Source: Cordia subcordata (taxonomy: Eukaryota; Streptophyta; Magnoliopsida; Boraginales; Cordiaceae). Taken from it: a stretch of DNA of 64,000 nt. The stretch is taken from contig JAPTOF010000030.1 of the NCBI GenBank assembly GCA_028554755.1, positions 1,426,001-1,490,000 on the forward strand, in the 5' to 3' direction. The position numbers and the translations under genes are program-made. The notes under the pieces are model-generated. The model did no database searches. It saw nothing but the letters and a program-made list of their open reading frames with translations, and was not told the origin of the DNA. Positions 31,830 to 42,938 of this stretch are shown one piece after another. Position 1 is the first letter of the stretch; every line of letters starts with the position of its first letter.

Positions 31830-33392
31830 ATCTCCCACTTGCACTTAATATCACTTTTGCAAAGCCTAATACCCAAAGACTCTAAATGTGTGGCAAACAC
31901 TTTCTCTTAAAGAGTCTTAGTAAATGAGTCTACCAGGTTTTCTGCTGAAGCTATCTTTTCAACTACTACATGTCCTCTCTAGATAAACTCACAGATCAAA
32001 TGATATTTCTGTTCAATGTGTTTACCCTTTTTGTGATTCCTGGGCTCTTTGCACTGTGAAACAGCACCGTTGTTGTCGTAACACAATGTTATTGGTCTGT
32101 GAGTTACAAGCACAACCTCTAGGTTTAACAGGAACTTTCTTAGCCATACTGCCTCTTTCGCAGCATCAAATGCTGCTACATACTCAGTGTCCATGGTAGA
32201 GTCAGCAACATAATTTTGCTTCATACTTCTCCAAGAAATAGCTCCTCTTGACAGAGTAAAAATATATCCAGAAGTAGACTTCTTGGAATCTCTGTCGGAC
32301 TAAAAATCTAAGTCTATATAGGCTAATGGCGTTAGATCATCTGCACGGTATTCCAGCACATAATCCTTACTTCCTTGCAGGAATTTGAATATATGCTTAA
32401 CCATGACCTAATGTGCCGGTCCAGGGTTTGACTAATCTCTACTAACCATACCAACAGTAAAGCAGATATCTAGTCTAGTACATAACATGGCATACATGAG
32501 GCTTCCAACGGCCGAAGCATAAGGAATTCACTTCATGCTCTTTATTGCCTTAGGTGTTTTAGGACATTGATCCCGAGATAGATAAAGTCCATTCTAGAAG
32601 TTAATGAGGCCTTCTTAGAGTTTTGCATGTTAAACCTGACCAATATCTTCTCAAGAAATGAAGCTTGAGATAGGGCTAGCCTTCTATTCTTACAATCTCG
32701 CATAAGCTTGATACCTAGAACATAACTAGCTTCTTCTAAATCCTTCATTTGAAATTGAGTAGAAAGCCAAACCTTGGATGATAATACCCCCACATCATTT
32801 CCAATTAGTAGGATATCATCCACATACAGAACCAAAAAAGCTACAGCATTTCCATTACGCCTCTTATATACGTAAGGTTTATCAATATTTTGATCAAAAC
32901 CATAAGGTTTAATTACCCGATCAAATTTGATGTTCCATGCTCTAGATGCCCGCTTTAGTCCATAAATAGAAAATTTTAACTTACAAACCAAATGTTCCTG
33001 GCCTTTAGCAACATATCCAGCTGGTTGTGTCATGTAAATGGTCTCGTCAAGTTCCCTATTAAGAAAGGCTGTCTTGACGTCCATTTGCCATATCTCGTAG
33101 TCATAATGAAAAGCGATGGATAGGAGTATCCTGATGGATTTAAGCATGGCTACTGGTGAGAAAGTTTCCTCATAATCGATCCCTTTTTTCTGAGTATAAC
33201 CTTTTGCCATTAACCTTGCTTTAAAGGTTTCAACCTTTCCATCAATTCCTCTTTTTCTCTTGTAGACCCATTTGCACCAAATAGGTTTTATCCCTTCAGG
33301 TGCAACTACAAGATCCCAGACTTTGTTAGAATACATAGATTCTAACTCTAAATCCATTGCCTTATGCCATTGGTCGACATCTATGTCCACTC
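31830..33392 (-). pseudogene. Copia-3 pol: reverse transcriptase and RNase H
   Basis: Ty1/copia polymerase, which would copy element RNA in virus-like particles. The RT piece (32542-33390) has WHKAMDLELESMYSNKVWDL, KARLMAKGYTQKKGIDYEETF, MDVKTAFLNRELDE, KLKFSIYGLKRASRAW (Q changed to R in the usual YGLKQA) and the catalytic LVLYVDDILLIGND. RNase H (31979-32224) has DTEYVAAFDAAKEAVWL and KHIEQKYHLI. A frameshift near 32542 and stops separate them. Upstream integrase and gag are missing: at 33393 the sequence switches to the opposite strand. Confidence 0.85.
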
Positions 33393-33484
33393 TCCATTTC
33401 TAGGTTTGTCTCAAAGGGAAGATGACTAAATGGTCATTTTCTTCTAAAGGAGAAAGGGCCAAAGAAGTATTGGAATTGGTTCAC
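33393..33484 (+). pseudogene. Inverted fragment of copia integrase N-terminus
   Basis: On the plus strand this reads CLKGKMTKWSFSSKGERAKE then VLELVHTDV, the conserved stretch between the GAG-pre-integrase zinc motif and the integrase core of plant copia elements. It is opposite in strand to the adjacent copia pol, so an inversion or a second copia copy is involved. Confidence 0.7.
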
Positions 33485-34154
33485 ACTGATGTCTTGCATT
33501 GTGGAGACAAATCAAATTCCACATCTATTCCAAAAAGTGCTTGGGATTTTAAAAACTTAGTGGCAAAAACTAATTTACAAGAAGCCAAAGTCCATGGCCC
33601 GCACTTCACTTGGACAAACAAAAGCAAGGATTGTTATTTTTTGGTGAGCAAACTTGATAGGGCATTGATGAATGGTAAATGGATTCAAAACTATTATTAC
33701 CCTTTTTTATTGGTGAAAAGTCCAGGTATCTCAGACCATTGCCCCGCTTATCATGCATACTTGTAAGGCTTGGATTTCTTTTCCCAAACCTTACAAGTTC
33801 TTCAATACTTGGACCACCCACTTGGATTTTATGAAACTTGTTGTAGAACATTGGAGTGCACGGGTATTTAGTACACCAATGTTCACTCTCTATCAAAAGC
33901 AAAGATCTCTCAAGCTTGCACTCAATCTTTTGATAAGAAGTACTTTGCTTGTATTCCCAATGCCATCAAATAGCTTAAAAAGGAACTCAATAATGTCCAG
34001 CATGCTATCCTCAATGGTGAGCTTAATAATTCACTCATTGACAAAGAGAGGAGCATTTTGGTCAAAATGGAGGAGCTTGATGCCCAACATAGAGCCATGC
34101 TTTACCAAAAATCAAGGCTTTAAGGGGATTCAAACTCTAAGTTCTTCCACAATG
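33485..34154 (+). pseudogene. LINE ORF2 fragment: late endonuclease and pre-RT linker
   Basis: Plus-strand LINE piece truncated at its 5' side inside the endonuclease: LHCGDKSNSTSIPKSAWDFK, GPHFTWTNKSKD, LVSKLDRALMNGKW, and the GISDHC motif. It then runs through the linker (LKKELNNVQHAILNGEL, LYQKSRL, DSNSKFFHN) in several frames. It is cut at 34154 by the poly(A) of LINE M2. Its first codons are fused in frame to the copia integrase piece (frame 33422-33766). Confidence 0.8.
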
Positions 34155-34240
34155 TTTTTTTTTTGCGGGGCAAGTAAGATTGGATAAATTCCAAATATCA
34201 AAAGTTTACATGTACAAAAGTTGTGAAGTAGTACAAGAAC

Positions 34241-37200
34241 CTAAACAATAACATCTTCTAATCTCCACAATCTACATAAAGTTTTGTTCAAAGGAGAAGG
34301 CTGAAATTTTCTACCATTTGTAAGTTTAACTCTAACATCATTAAAGATAGTATCAAAAATAGACTCCTCGGTCCTAGCTTGGTTTTTGAAGATACGTTGA
34401 TTCCTTTCAATCCAAATGTTGTAGATGGCTGCCCCAAAAAGATGCTTGAATATTGTGGCCTTCAAATGCTTTTCAAGGGCAAAAGGAGTGGAGTACTCAA
34501 TAATATCATGCCAACAAATCAGATTTTCCGGAACGAGAGTGAGTTGTAAACCCTTTCTCCAAATCCTCCTGGTGAAACAACATTCAAAAAAGGGATGCTC
34601 CCTAGTTTCACAACCCATGAAACAAAAAATACACATTGGATTAATATAGAGCCCCCAATGCAAGATCCTGAATTTTGTGCTAAGGCGATCATGAAAAGCA
34701 AGCCAAACAATGAAGCTATGTTTAGGATTATGCCGCTTGTGCCAAATGTAATAATAACCTTCAAAATGAGTGCCCTTTCTTCTAATACTTTCCCAAGTGT
34801 GGAAAAATGTGAAGCCTCCACAAGGAGAAAGGTTCCATGAAATTTTATCCATGGTACCTTCAATGAGATCAAAATCTGGAACATCAACTTGGGAGAGGTG
34901 AATTGGCCAATTCCAAAAGCCATCAATGAAAATATCACTAACCTTTGAATGAAGTGGGGGATACGAAATTGCATTAGTCCAATGCTCAAGTAGAGGGCCG
35001 TCCTTGTGCCAATTGTCAATCCAAAAGAAGGTGCTTGCTCCATTGCCAATCTTGTGTTGGATATATCTTTTTGCCAAAACTCGGCAGCCAAGAAGAGTTT
35101 TGAAAACCCAACTTGCATCCTTGGGAGTTTGTAACATCCAAATAGAAGAGTCTTTGATATCATGAACCCATTGACTCCAAAGCGAATCTTTTGTTGCATA
35201 TATCCTCCAAAAAATTTTCAGCATATATGTAAGATTAACCTCTTCAATGCTCCTAATACCAAGTCCTCCCTCCTTTAATGGGAGACAAATATCCTTCCAT
35301 GCCACCTTTGGACCAGTCCCTCTCCATAAAAAGGCTTTGAATTTTGTCTCAATGGCTGCCATAACACCTTTTGGTAAAAGAAAAGCATTTGCCCAATACG
35401 CACAGATCTGAATAAGGACGGATTTGATGAGCACAAGTCTTCCCACAAAAGAAAGCCAATTATTGCACCATGAATCAAGCTTAGAGTTGATTTTTTCCAA
35501 GAGTGGACAGCAATCATTCTTCCTAAGCTTTCTTGAAACAAGTGGAATGCCCAAGTAACGGATTGGTAGCTCACCCTCTTGGAACCCAATTCTATCCATA
35601 ATTGCTCTTTTCTCCTCATTCGAAACCCCTCCAAGGAAGAAAACACTCTTAGCATTATTAATAATCAGCCCTGAGTAAGTTGAGAAAGTCTTCAATGTGT
35701 TCATGATGCAATCAATTGAATTCATATCCCCTTTGCAAAAGATAAGAAGATCATCTGCAAAACAAAGATGATTAAGCTTTATGCTCCCACATTTTGGGTG
35801 AAAGTGAAACCTCGGGTTATTTGCCAAGTTGTTTAGCATGCATGTAAGCATCTCCATACAAAGGACAAAGATGTAAGGGGAGATGGGGTCTCCTTGCCTT
35901 ATGCCATTTGCACCAAAGAAATAACCTTCCAACCCTCCATTGAGGGCAATGCTGAAACTAGGAGTTGTGATGCACGCCATAATCCAATCTACAAACTTTT
36001 TGGGAAAGCCAAAAGCCAAAAGTGTGCATTCAACGAATCTCCAATTCAAGGAATCAAAAGCTTTCATAATGTCAACTTTAAAAGCACATCTTGAAGAGAT
36101 ATGTCTTCTTTGATAACCTCTCATAATGTCATGTGCAATAAGAATATTTTCATGGATGAGTCTACCCTTCATGAAGGCTGATTGGTTCCATGAAATGATG
36201 TGGGATAAACAAGCTTTCATCCTATTTGCAATGATCTTTGAAATGCACTTGTAGATAGTATTATAGCAAGAAATTGGCCTATAATCCTTGACCATGGAAG
36301 GATTTGAGGTTTTGGGCACAAGAGCAATAATAGTGGCATTTACCTCTTTGAGGAGCTTGCTTGAGTCGAAAAAGGATTTGATTGCATTTAAGACATCCTT
36401 GCCCACAATCTCCCAAGCAACCTTGTAGAAATGAGATGTGTAGCCATCCGGACCCGGGCTTTTGTTAGGGTTGAGAGAAAAGAGCACATCCTTGATTTCA
36501 TCATTTGTGATAGGGGCAATGGTAGTGGCAGCAACATCTTGATCAATTTGCTTGTCAATAATATTTCTCAAAAGATCAACATTGATGTTTGTGGAAGATT
36601 CAGCACCAAGAAGCTTCTTGAAATAGCCAATAAATTCATCCTTAACTTCAGCTTCTTCAATAAGAATATGACCCTCCTCATTCTTGATAGTATGGATAGA
36701 ACTTTTGAGCCTCCGACCTTTTACAACATTGTGGAAAAATTTTGTGTTTGAATCACCATCCTTGATCCAATTGAGTCTTGATTTTTGGTAGAGAATGGCT
36801 TTATGTTTTGCATCAAGTTCCTCCAATGTGCTCAAAATGCATTTTTCCTTATCAATGAGAGAGTTATCACGCTCACCATTAAGAAGTAAGAATTGAACGC
36901 TATCAAGCTCCTCCCGAAGTTTTTTGATGGCAAAAGGTATGGCAGCAAAATGCTCCTTATCAAAAGATTTGAGAGCAATTTTTAAAGCTTTTTGCCTTTG
37001 ATAAAGAATGTAATTGGTGTACCAAAGACCCTTGTACACCAATGGTCTTCAACAAGTTTGAGGAAATCCAAATGAGTGGTCCAAACATTGTAAAATTTGA
37101 AGGGTTTTGGTGAAGATTTCCAAGACTTACATGTTTGCATGATAAGAGGGCAATGATCGGAGACTCCGGGGCTAGCAACCAAAAGAAAAGAGTGTTGATA

Positions 37201-37826
37201 ATTGTGTAGCTAATTTCCATTGATGAGAGCTCTATCCAGCTTGCTAGCCAAGTAGCTTTGATCATGGCTTTTATTTGTCCAAGTAAAGCGTGGTCCATGA
37301 GCATTTACTTCTTGCAACTTTGCATTTGCTACAAAGTTTTTGAACGCACCAGCACTTTTTGGAATAGTAGAAGTGTTTGATTTGTCACCACAATGTAAGA
37401 CCTCATTGAAATCCCCCATGAGACAAAGATCACTTTCTTCACACCAAGCATACCAATTCTCAAGTTTCCTCCAAAGTTCAAATCTTTTTGAAGCTTCATT
37501 GTGGCCATAGACGAAGGCAACAAAGAAGGATTTATGAATATGATCATCAAAATTAAAGAGTAAGGCTTGGTCACATGAGTCAATCCAAGTTGCTTTAATA
37601 CCTTTCTTCCAAAAAAGCCAAATCCGTCCCTTGGTAAAATCATCCATGTAGCTTGAAAAACCAAATTTGTCAAAGCAGCGCAAATGAGTTTGATATTTTC
37701 AGCATTTACCACCTTGTTTTCCAAAAGGCAAAGAATGTCCAAGGGGTGTTTATTGATCAGCAACTTTGCTTCCTTTTGCTTATTGGGGGAATTAAACCCC
37801 CTAATATTCCATGAGAAAAAATTCAT
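34241..37826 (-). pseudogene. M2 ORF2: endonuclease, reverse transcriptase, zf-RVT (nearly intact)
   Basis: Starts MNFFSWNIRGFNSPNKQKE at 37826, with ATG overlapping the ORF1 stop (ATGA). Endonuclease pieces: CLLENKV, then LCLMGDFNEVLHCGDKSN and GVSDHCPLI, interrupted by two frameshifts and one stop (near 37600, 37210 and 37000). From 37042 to the end there are 933 uninterrupted codons: the pre-RT linker, SRCAFKVDIMKAFDSLNW (motif A), GANGIRQGDPISPYIF (motif B), LNHLCFADDLLIF (motif C, both Asp), LPIRYLGIPLVSRKL, then zf-RVT CIFCFMGCETREHPFFEC and the C-terminus WRLEDVIV. RT motifs are complete; only the endonuclease half is broken. Confidence 0.92.
37823..37826 (-). promoter_or_regulatory. 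ATGA overlap of ORF1 stop and ORF2 start (M2)
   Basis: ATG at 37826-37824 and TGA at 37825-37823 share two bases. The same four-base overlap occurs at 1130-1127, 21658-21661, 29820-29817 and 47328-47331. This suggests ORF2 is translated by termination and re-initiation. Confidence 0.7.
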
Positions 37827-40463
37827 TGAGGAGGTATAGGAGGAGCACTTGGCTCAATTTCATGGTTGCTTTGTGCATTTGGCGAGCCATCATTATTCAA
37901 TTCATCTCCCCTATAATTCTGGTCAAGGAGTCTTTGATTTCCATCTTTACCATCTCCCACAAAGCCAAGAATTTCAAAATGATTTGGGTGCATCATTTTA
38001 GAGCTTGAGGGGTCAAGAGGAACCCTAGCAATGGAATGCTTCGGAGATGAATCCTTAGCTTTTGAAGAGGATCCGTCACCTTGAGATTCAAAGGATGTGT
38101 TGCTTGTCTTCAAAGGAGCTTTTTTGCTCACGGGTTGCCACTCATAGTGAGTTTTTGTGGGCTGTTTTGGAGGTTGCTTTTGAGGTTGTGCTTTAGGTTT
38201 AAGAGGGCAATGATCCTCTACATGGCCAACCACTTTACATTGTGAACATTTTGTTGGCTTCCATGCATATTCCACCATGACTTTTGCGTTTGAACCATTT
38301 CTAAGCTTTGGAAAAACAACATCCAGAAGGCTTTCTTCCAAGTCAACTTCAATGCAAACTCCAAATTCCTTCTAGAATCAGTGAGAGCATCCATTTGGAT
38401 TGGTTTCCCAATGAATGAGGCTATATATCCAAGTCCTCTTTTAGAGTAGAGGCTCATTGGAACATCCCAAAGTTTAACCCAAATAGGCACTTTTTTTCAA
38501 GATAGGTTAATAAACTCAAGATTTGGATCCCATTTTCTCAATAATAGTGGTCTATGATTAACATGCCAAAGTTGTTGAAGTATTTTTTGGCAAAACTCTT
38601 CTTTTTCAAATCTGAAAATGTAGAGACCCTTTCCTTTCGTATGAATATCAACCTTGCCAAATTTCTTCCAAACAAGTTCCACCATGTTTTTGATAAGAAA
38701 TAAGGGTAGGGGAGCACCTAAGAATTGCCCAACAAGGCAATGATTCCAGAAATTGTTCCCATCTTCATATATGTCCTCCGGGGGGTCAGCCACTTCTCTA
38801 TTGCCATTTACCAAGTTGATAACATGCTCCTCATCAAATTTAAGACTTGTATTCAAATGTTCAGCAAACACTCCACCCCAATCAGAAGAAGGATCATTAG
38901 AACTAGGCTCAAATCTTAGCCTAAGTGGCTTTTTCCAACCATTATAGAGGCTGGATGTATGAGCTTGATTTTGCCTAGTATTCTCTTGAGCTTTTGGGGG
39001 AGCATACATAGACGGATTTGTGGTTCCAAATTTAAGCTTCCTTTCTTCATCACTAGAATGAGGAGAGAAAAAGTTACCTTGTGCATGGTCAATGCCTTTT
39101 GAAGAAGGTTTTGCTCGTTGCTCTTCCAAGTGTGTTGAATTCTGATTTTCAGCATTTGAGAGCATGGCGTTCTTAGCATATGTGGCATCCACTTCATCAT
39201 AAGTGAGGAGCTGAGTTGGCTTATTTTGACCAGTAATAGGACTTTTAAGTGGAGGGAAATCCTCTTGAAATTTTAGTGGGCCAACATTAGGGTTTGTGGA
39301 ATCTGATTTCAAGGCGTCACATCCTTGTTGTGCTGTCAAACAAAGCTTAGTTTGACCTGAAAAGCTACTTACAAGATCAGGGGGAAGGTGTTTTAACCCG
39401 AGGTTAATAGCATCATTTAGTTTTTGTCCACCGGGTAAAACCCTTTCTTCTTCATTTCCTCCTCCTTCAGCTGAAGCTTCAGCGAGCAAACAATCAATAT
39501 CATCTTGCTGACCATAAATATTTTCTTGCTGACCATAAGCATTCGGACTACAAGGGCTTGAGCAAGAAGAGCTTTGGCACGGTGAATGAACGAGAAGCTT
39601 TGAGAGCGCCATTTCTGATTGCTTGATGCATGGACCAACGTCCATTTTATCCTTTGGAGATGGAGGAGTTCGAGCTTTGGAATGATTTGCTAGGCTTTGG
39701 ACTAAGTCAGCTTTGGCTTTGTTTTGCTTATCAACATGCTCTTTAAAGGAGGTACTAGCTTCAAGAGCTTCATAGACTTCTTTGAGAACCAAACTTGAGG
39801 TTGATTGAGCATCTCCACTAGCAAGAGGTGAAGAGGCCGAATCAACCTCATTTTGAGTTGTAGATGAACCAGCTTGTGCATAAGAGACGGAATCCATAGT
39901 TTGCTTTCTTGCATTTAGCCTTGCACTTTGATGTGTTTGTTTTGTGTGTTTATCTATTGCATGTATATACTTGTTTTGAGGTGTTTTGAGCTTCATTTAA
40001 TGTATTAGTATAGCATTTAGGTCATAATTGTGCATATTAAGGTTTAAATGTTCATAGTTGAAGTAAAGACTTAAATGTTACACTAATGTGCATTTATTGC
40101 TTGTTTTAGGTGTGATTTGGAGAGATAATTGGAGCTTAATTGAGGGTGCTTAAAGTGTGGAGCAAATCCAAGGGTGTTTTGGACGTAAAGGAATGAAGAA
40201 AAGTGTTTCTGGAAGTGGTCGGACGAAAGAAGGAGCGACCGAGGCGAAACCGAGCGCAACGTGAGCCAAATTCGGATCTTGCAACCTAAAAAGGACATGG
40301 AAAAATTTTGGATATGTTTTAGGTTGCAAAAGATAGCTTGGGAGATCCCCCACGACGATACGAAGCCATAGAAAAAAATGGTGCGCGAATCGGAGCTAAA
40401 ACGAGCAAGATATGACCATTTTACTATCAAGACTGGTTTGCCTCTGTCTAGGCCAGACGACCA

Positions 40464-40551
40464 AGCCGGTCGACCGGCTAGTCGACCGGCCGGATCAAAA
40501 CCTGGGCCAATTTTGGCTGGACGACTTAGGCTCAAAGCCGGTCGACCGGCT
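40464..40551. repeat. Pair of perfect 16-bp GC palindromes in LTR U3
   Basis: agccggtcgaccggct occurs at 40464-40479 and 40536-40551, each its own reverse complement, in otherwise AT-rich sequence 30-120 bp upstream of the TATA-like box. Partly decayed versions lie at the same place in element A's LTRs (about 10090-10185 and 17565-17650). Confidence 0.85.
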
Positions 40552-40580
40552 GGGCCCCCGGCTGGACGCGTTAACAGCTC

Positions 40581-40590
40581 TATTTAAGCC
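40581..40590 (+). promoter_or_regulatory. TATA-like box of solo LTR
   Basis: tatttaagcc, conserved in place and sequence with the element A LTRs. It could drive plus-strand transcription towards 42056 and beyond, antisense to M2 ORF1. Confidence 0.5.
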
Positions 40591-42271
40591 GCTTTTCAGC
40601 CCTTTTTGATAGAGAACAACACCCAAATCAAACACCCATTTCCCTAAACCTAAAATCCACCAAAAATCACCTCACACACTCACTTCTAAACACATTTAAC
40701 ACTTGGAATCAAGGATCTAAGAGGATCAAACACTAGGATTTGGGGCATAGCTCATGGTTTGTAAAGCTTGGCTATGGATAGAAGGGTATCTCTCTTTTAT
40801 CCTAAGTCTAATTATGTTTAATTAGAGCTATGTAGGGTGATTATATCTTGTATTTATGGATTGATTACTACTTTATATTAATGGAAACTTGATGGATTTA
40901 TGTATATATGCCTTATGCTTATGGCTTCAAAGGCTATTTTACATACATGTCTATGTGTTTGTTGAAATGCCTCAATGATGTAGCATATATATATTGAAGT
41001 CTATTGTGCTATTAACCATTTCTAAATCATTATGCTAGCATGTCTATGTGTTTGTATGGTGACTACATGAAGTGGTTATGACTACATACATGTCTATGTG
41101 TGTGTTAGCATACTTAATATCATAACTAGCTTCTATTGCATGCATGTCGGGTGCTATTGCTTAAATTGGTGTAATCTAAACATGTCTATGTGTTTAGTAG
41201 TAGAATATACCAGTGTATTCTCAAATGCCATGCCCTAGATGTGTTTGCCATGCGCTTTATGTCAATTTTTGCTAATTGTGATGCGATCGATGGTGCACAA
41301 CTAGTATCTAGCCTAGGTCGAGTCCCATTTGGCTTTAAATCCAGCCAATAGGAGTCTGAATAGGTTTAGTTGACCTTAGTTCACTTAGGAAGGCTAGTTA
41401 GTCCACCCTAACACCCTAGGTTCATAAGGACCACGCCGTAGCTCTGAGTGAGGCGAAGCTTAGGGACGGACTTGCAGAGTCCTAGGGCCAGATTGGGGAA
41501 CTAATTAGAGGACTAAGTGCTAAGGTTAGATCGATCTACACTCACCTAGAATCTTATTGGCTAGCCCTAATTCCTAAGTCATAAAGACCACGCCGTACTA
41601 CTAGGCATCGCCACCTAGGGACAGACCAGCGCTGAGGCTTAGGGTATCAATTAGGAGGCTAATTATAGGTCTAGATTAGAGCACTTAGTATAATCCATCA
41701 AGTAACCCTAGAAAGATGTAGTAATCACCATAAACAAGATGTAATCACCTTAGTCTCCCATTTCCAACGTTTGAATCCCCTTAGATCGCTTGATTCCCCC
41801 ATCACACACATACGCGCTACCTTTTTATTTCCTTGTTCTTAGATTAGGTTTACTTTTCCCGAGCTCCCCTCAAACCAAAAACACCAAAAACATTGTAGTT
41901 AGGGCCCCAACAAGTAGCTCTTTAGGAAGCACTTAGCTTAGAACACCATACACATTAGGCCTCCCTGTGGATTCAACCCCGCACTTGCACACACCGTACT
42001 ACACATGACCCGTGCGCTTGCGGGCTATTTAGGCTTGTGCTCAATTAGCGATATCACACTTGTTCATGTAGATGAAGAGACCTTCTTCTTCTTTCCCATG
42101 AATGCAAGAATGGAGGAGAAAAGGGATGTGTTTAAGGGTAGAGTGTTTGGCTTCAAAGATGAAGGATGGAAACGATGGAGGATGGGCTGATTTGGTGGTG
42201 GTGGCAAGAGGTGGTGGTGAACGAAAGGTTAGAGAGAAGGAAGAGAGAAATCATGGTAGAGAGAGAAAGCC

Positions 42272-42455
42272 ACTAACTCCACAAAGGACTTCACCTTACT
42301 ATGATCCAAGACGCATTGATTGATTGGGAAGATATTTTTGCTTTTTTTACACCTCTTGCACTTGAGAAAAATCTCAAAGCTACTATCTTGAAGCACTTGT
42401 TAGAGGCGGCTATCTACTTCATTTGGATTGAAAGGATTATCGTGAATTTCACAAG
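42272..42455 (+). pseudogene. LINE ORF2 C-terminal fragment without its own tail
   Basis: Plus strand LHLTMIQDALIDWEDIFAFF then ILKHLLEAAIYFIWIER, very close to the ORF2 C-terminus of the minus-strand LINE at 53153-54075. It stops inside the coding region at about 42455 (cacaagagcttca) and is joined directly to an ORF1 tail. Confidence 0.75.
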
Positions 42456-42938
42456 AGCTTCATCGGTTTGCCAACCTTGATATTGAAGATGCAAAGGATA
42501 GTGAAGAAAATGTAAATGAAATTGGGAAGGGAAATGATAATGAGGTGACCAAGAGTATTGATCCCCCCAATGAAGTTGAAAATGAGCTCGTGAATGAAAA
42601 GATAGGAGGAGAAGATCTTGGAAGGAATGTGCAAGCCGAAGAAGTTCATGTTGAAGCTTTTATCGATTATGCAAGAGAAGGAAAAATTCTCTCTCCCCCT
42701 TTACACATGGCTACTCCAATCTAGCTCTTTCATGTTTTTGTTGATCTTTGGTTTACATTGATTTTTTTCTCTTGTACTTTGTAACATTGGAATTCTCACT
42801 TTGTTGTTTTGTTATTTTACTTACACCCAAATCTAGTCATCAATTGTTATGTTGTATCTTTAATTTGGGGGTAATGGATGGATTGTACCAAATTGCGATT
42901 GAATAAAAATTCTCACTTAACTCGCAAAAAAAAAAAAC
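42456..42938 (+). mobile_element. ORF1-only LINE tail (element iii)
   Basis: Begins within the acidic ORF1 C-terminus (RFANLDIEDAKDSEENVNEI, ending LHMATPI at ~42724). It continues into a ~200-bp 3' UTR with the conserved hairpin and gttgtatctt loop, and ends in the terminal motif ttctcacttaactcgc plus poly(A) (42928-42938). No ORF2 follows the ORF1 stop in this unit. The next LINE piece starts directly at the end of the poly(A). Confidence 0.78.
42823..42871 (+). other. 3' UTR hairpin of ORF1-only element iii
   Basis: Arms cccaaat (42826-42832) and atttggg (42863-42869), with gttgtatcttt in the loop. The stem differs from ccctcaa-type stems in other copies but pairs equally well. Confidence 0.55.

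Larger units (their letters stand above)
39929..42056 (+). mobile_element. Solo LTR of a Ty3/gypsy element (A/B family)
   Basis: 2128 bp from TGATGTGTTTG to GATATCA, flanked by the perfect 5-bp duplication cactt at 39924-39928 and 42057-42061. It is homologous to the LTRs of element A in the opposite orientation. No internal sequence is left, so it arose by LTR-LTR recombination. It contains a TATA-like site at 40581-40590 and two perfect 16-bp GC palindromes just upstream. Confidence 0.93.
37823..42099 (-). pseudogene. M2 ORF1, interrupted by a solo gypsy LTR
   Basis: RNA-binding ORF1. The start at 42099 reads MGKKKKVSSST, then a TGA in place of the usual Arg codon, then TSARLNARKQT after the LTR (39929-42056) is skipped. 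The open stretch 38497-39928 covers the Ser-rich linker and the DUF4283-like core start (NFWNHCLVGQFLGAPLPLFL, QQLWHVNHRPLLLRKWDPNL). After one stop at ~38495 it continues VPMSLYSKRGLGYIAS and, after a frameshift, the knuckle CSQCKVVGHVEDHC (intact), ending PPIPPQ. The stop at 37825-37823 overlaps the ORF2 start. Confidence 0.87.
34155..42271 (-). mobile_element. Full-length L1-type LINE M2 with a solo LTR inside ORF1
   Basis: Minus strand. 5' UTR with ctctctct (about 42271-42100), ORF1 from 42099, ORF2 37826-34241, a ~85-bp 3' UTR, the terminal motif tcttacttgccccgc and poly(A) (T run 34155-34164). Total about 6 kb without the 2.1-kb solo LTR. It is the best-preserved LINE here. No clean target duplication is visible (weak similarity around ttccacaatg and actccacaaagg). 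The 3' part is nearly the same as LINE D1 at 11-1076. Confidence 0.88.

Noticed and set aside
38497..39996. A 499-residue ORF starting at 39996.
   Set aside because: Its first ~23 residues come from the solo LTR. The true ORF1 start is at 42099, on the other side of the LTR.
42005..42323. Plus-strand ORFs near 42.0-42.3 kb.
   Set aside because: They are antisense to the 5' UTR and ORF1 start of LINE M2 and the end of the solo LTR; no domain is visible.
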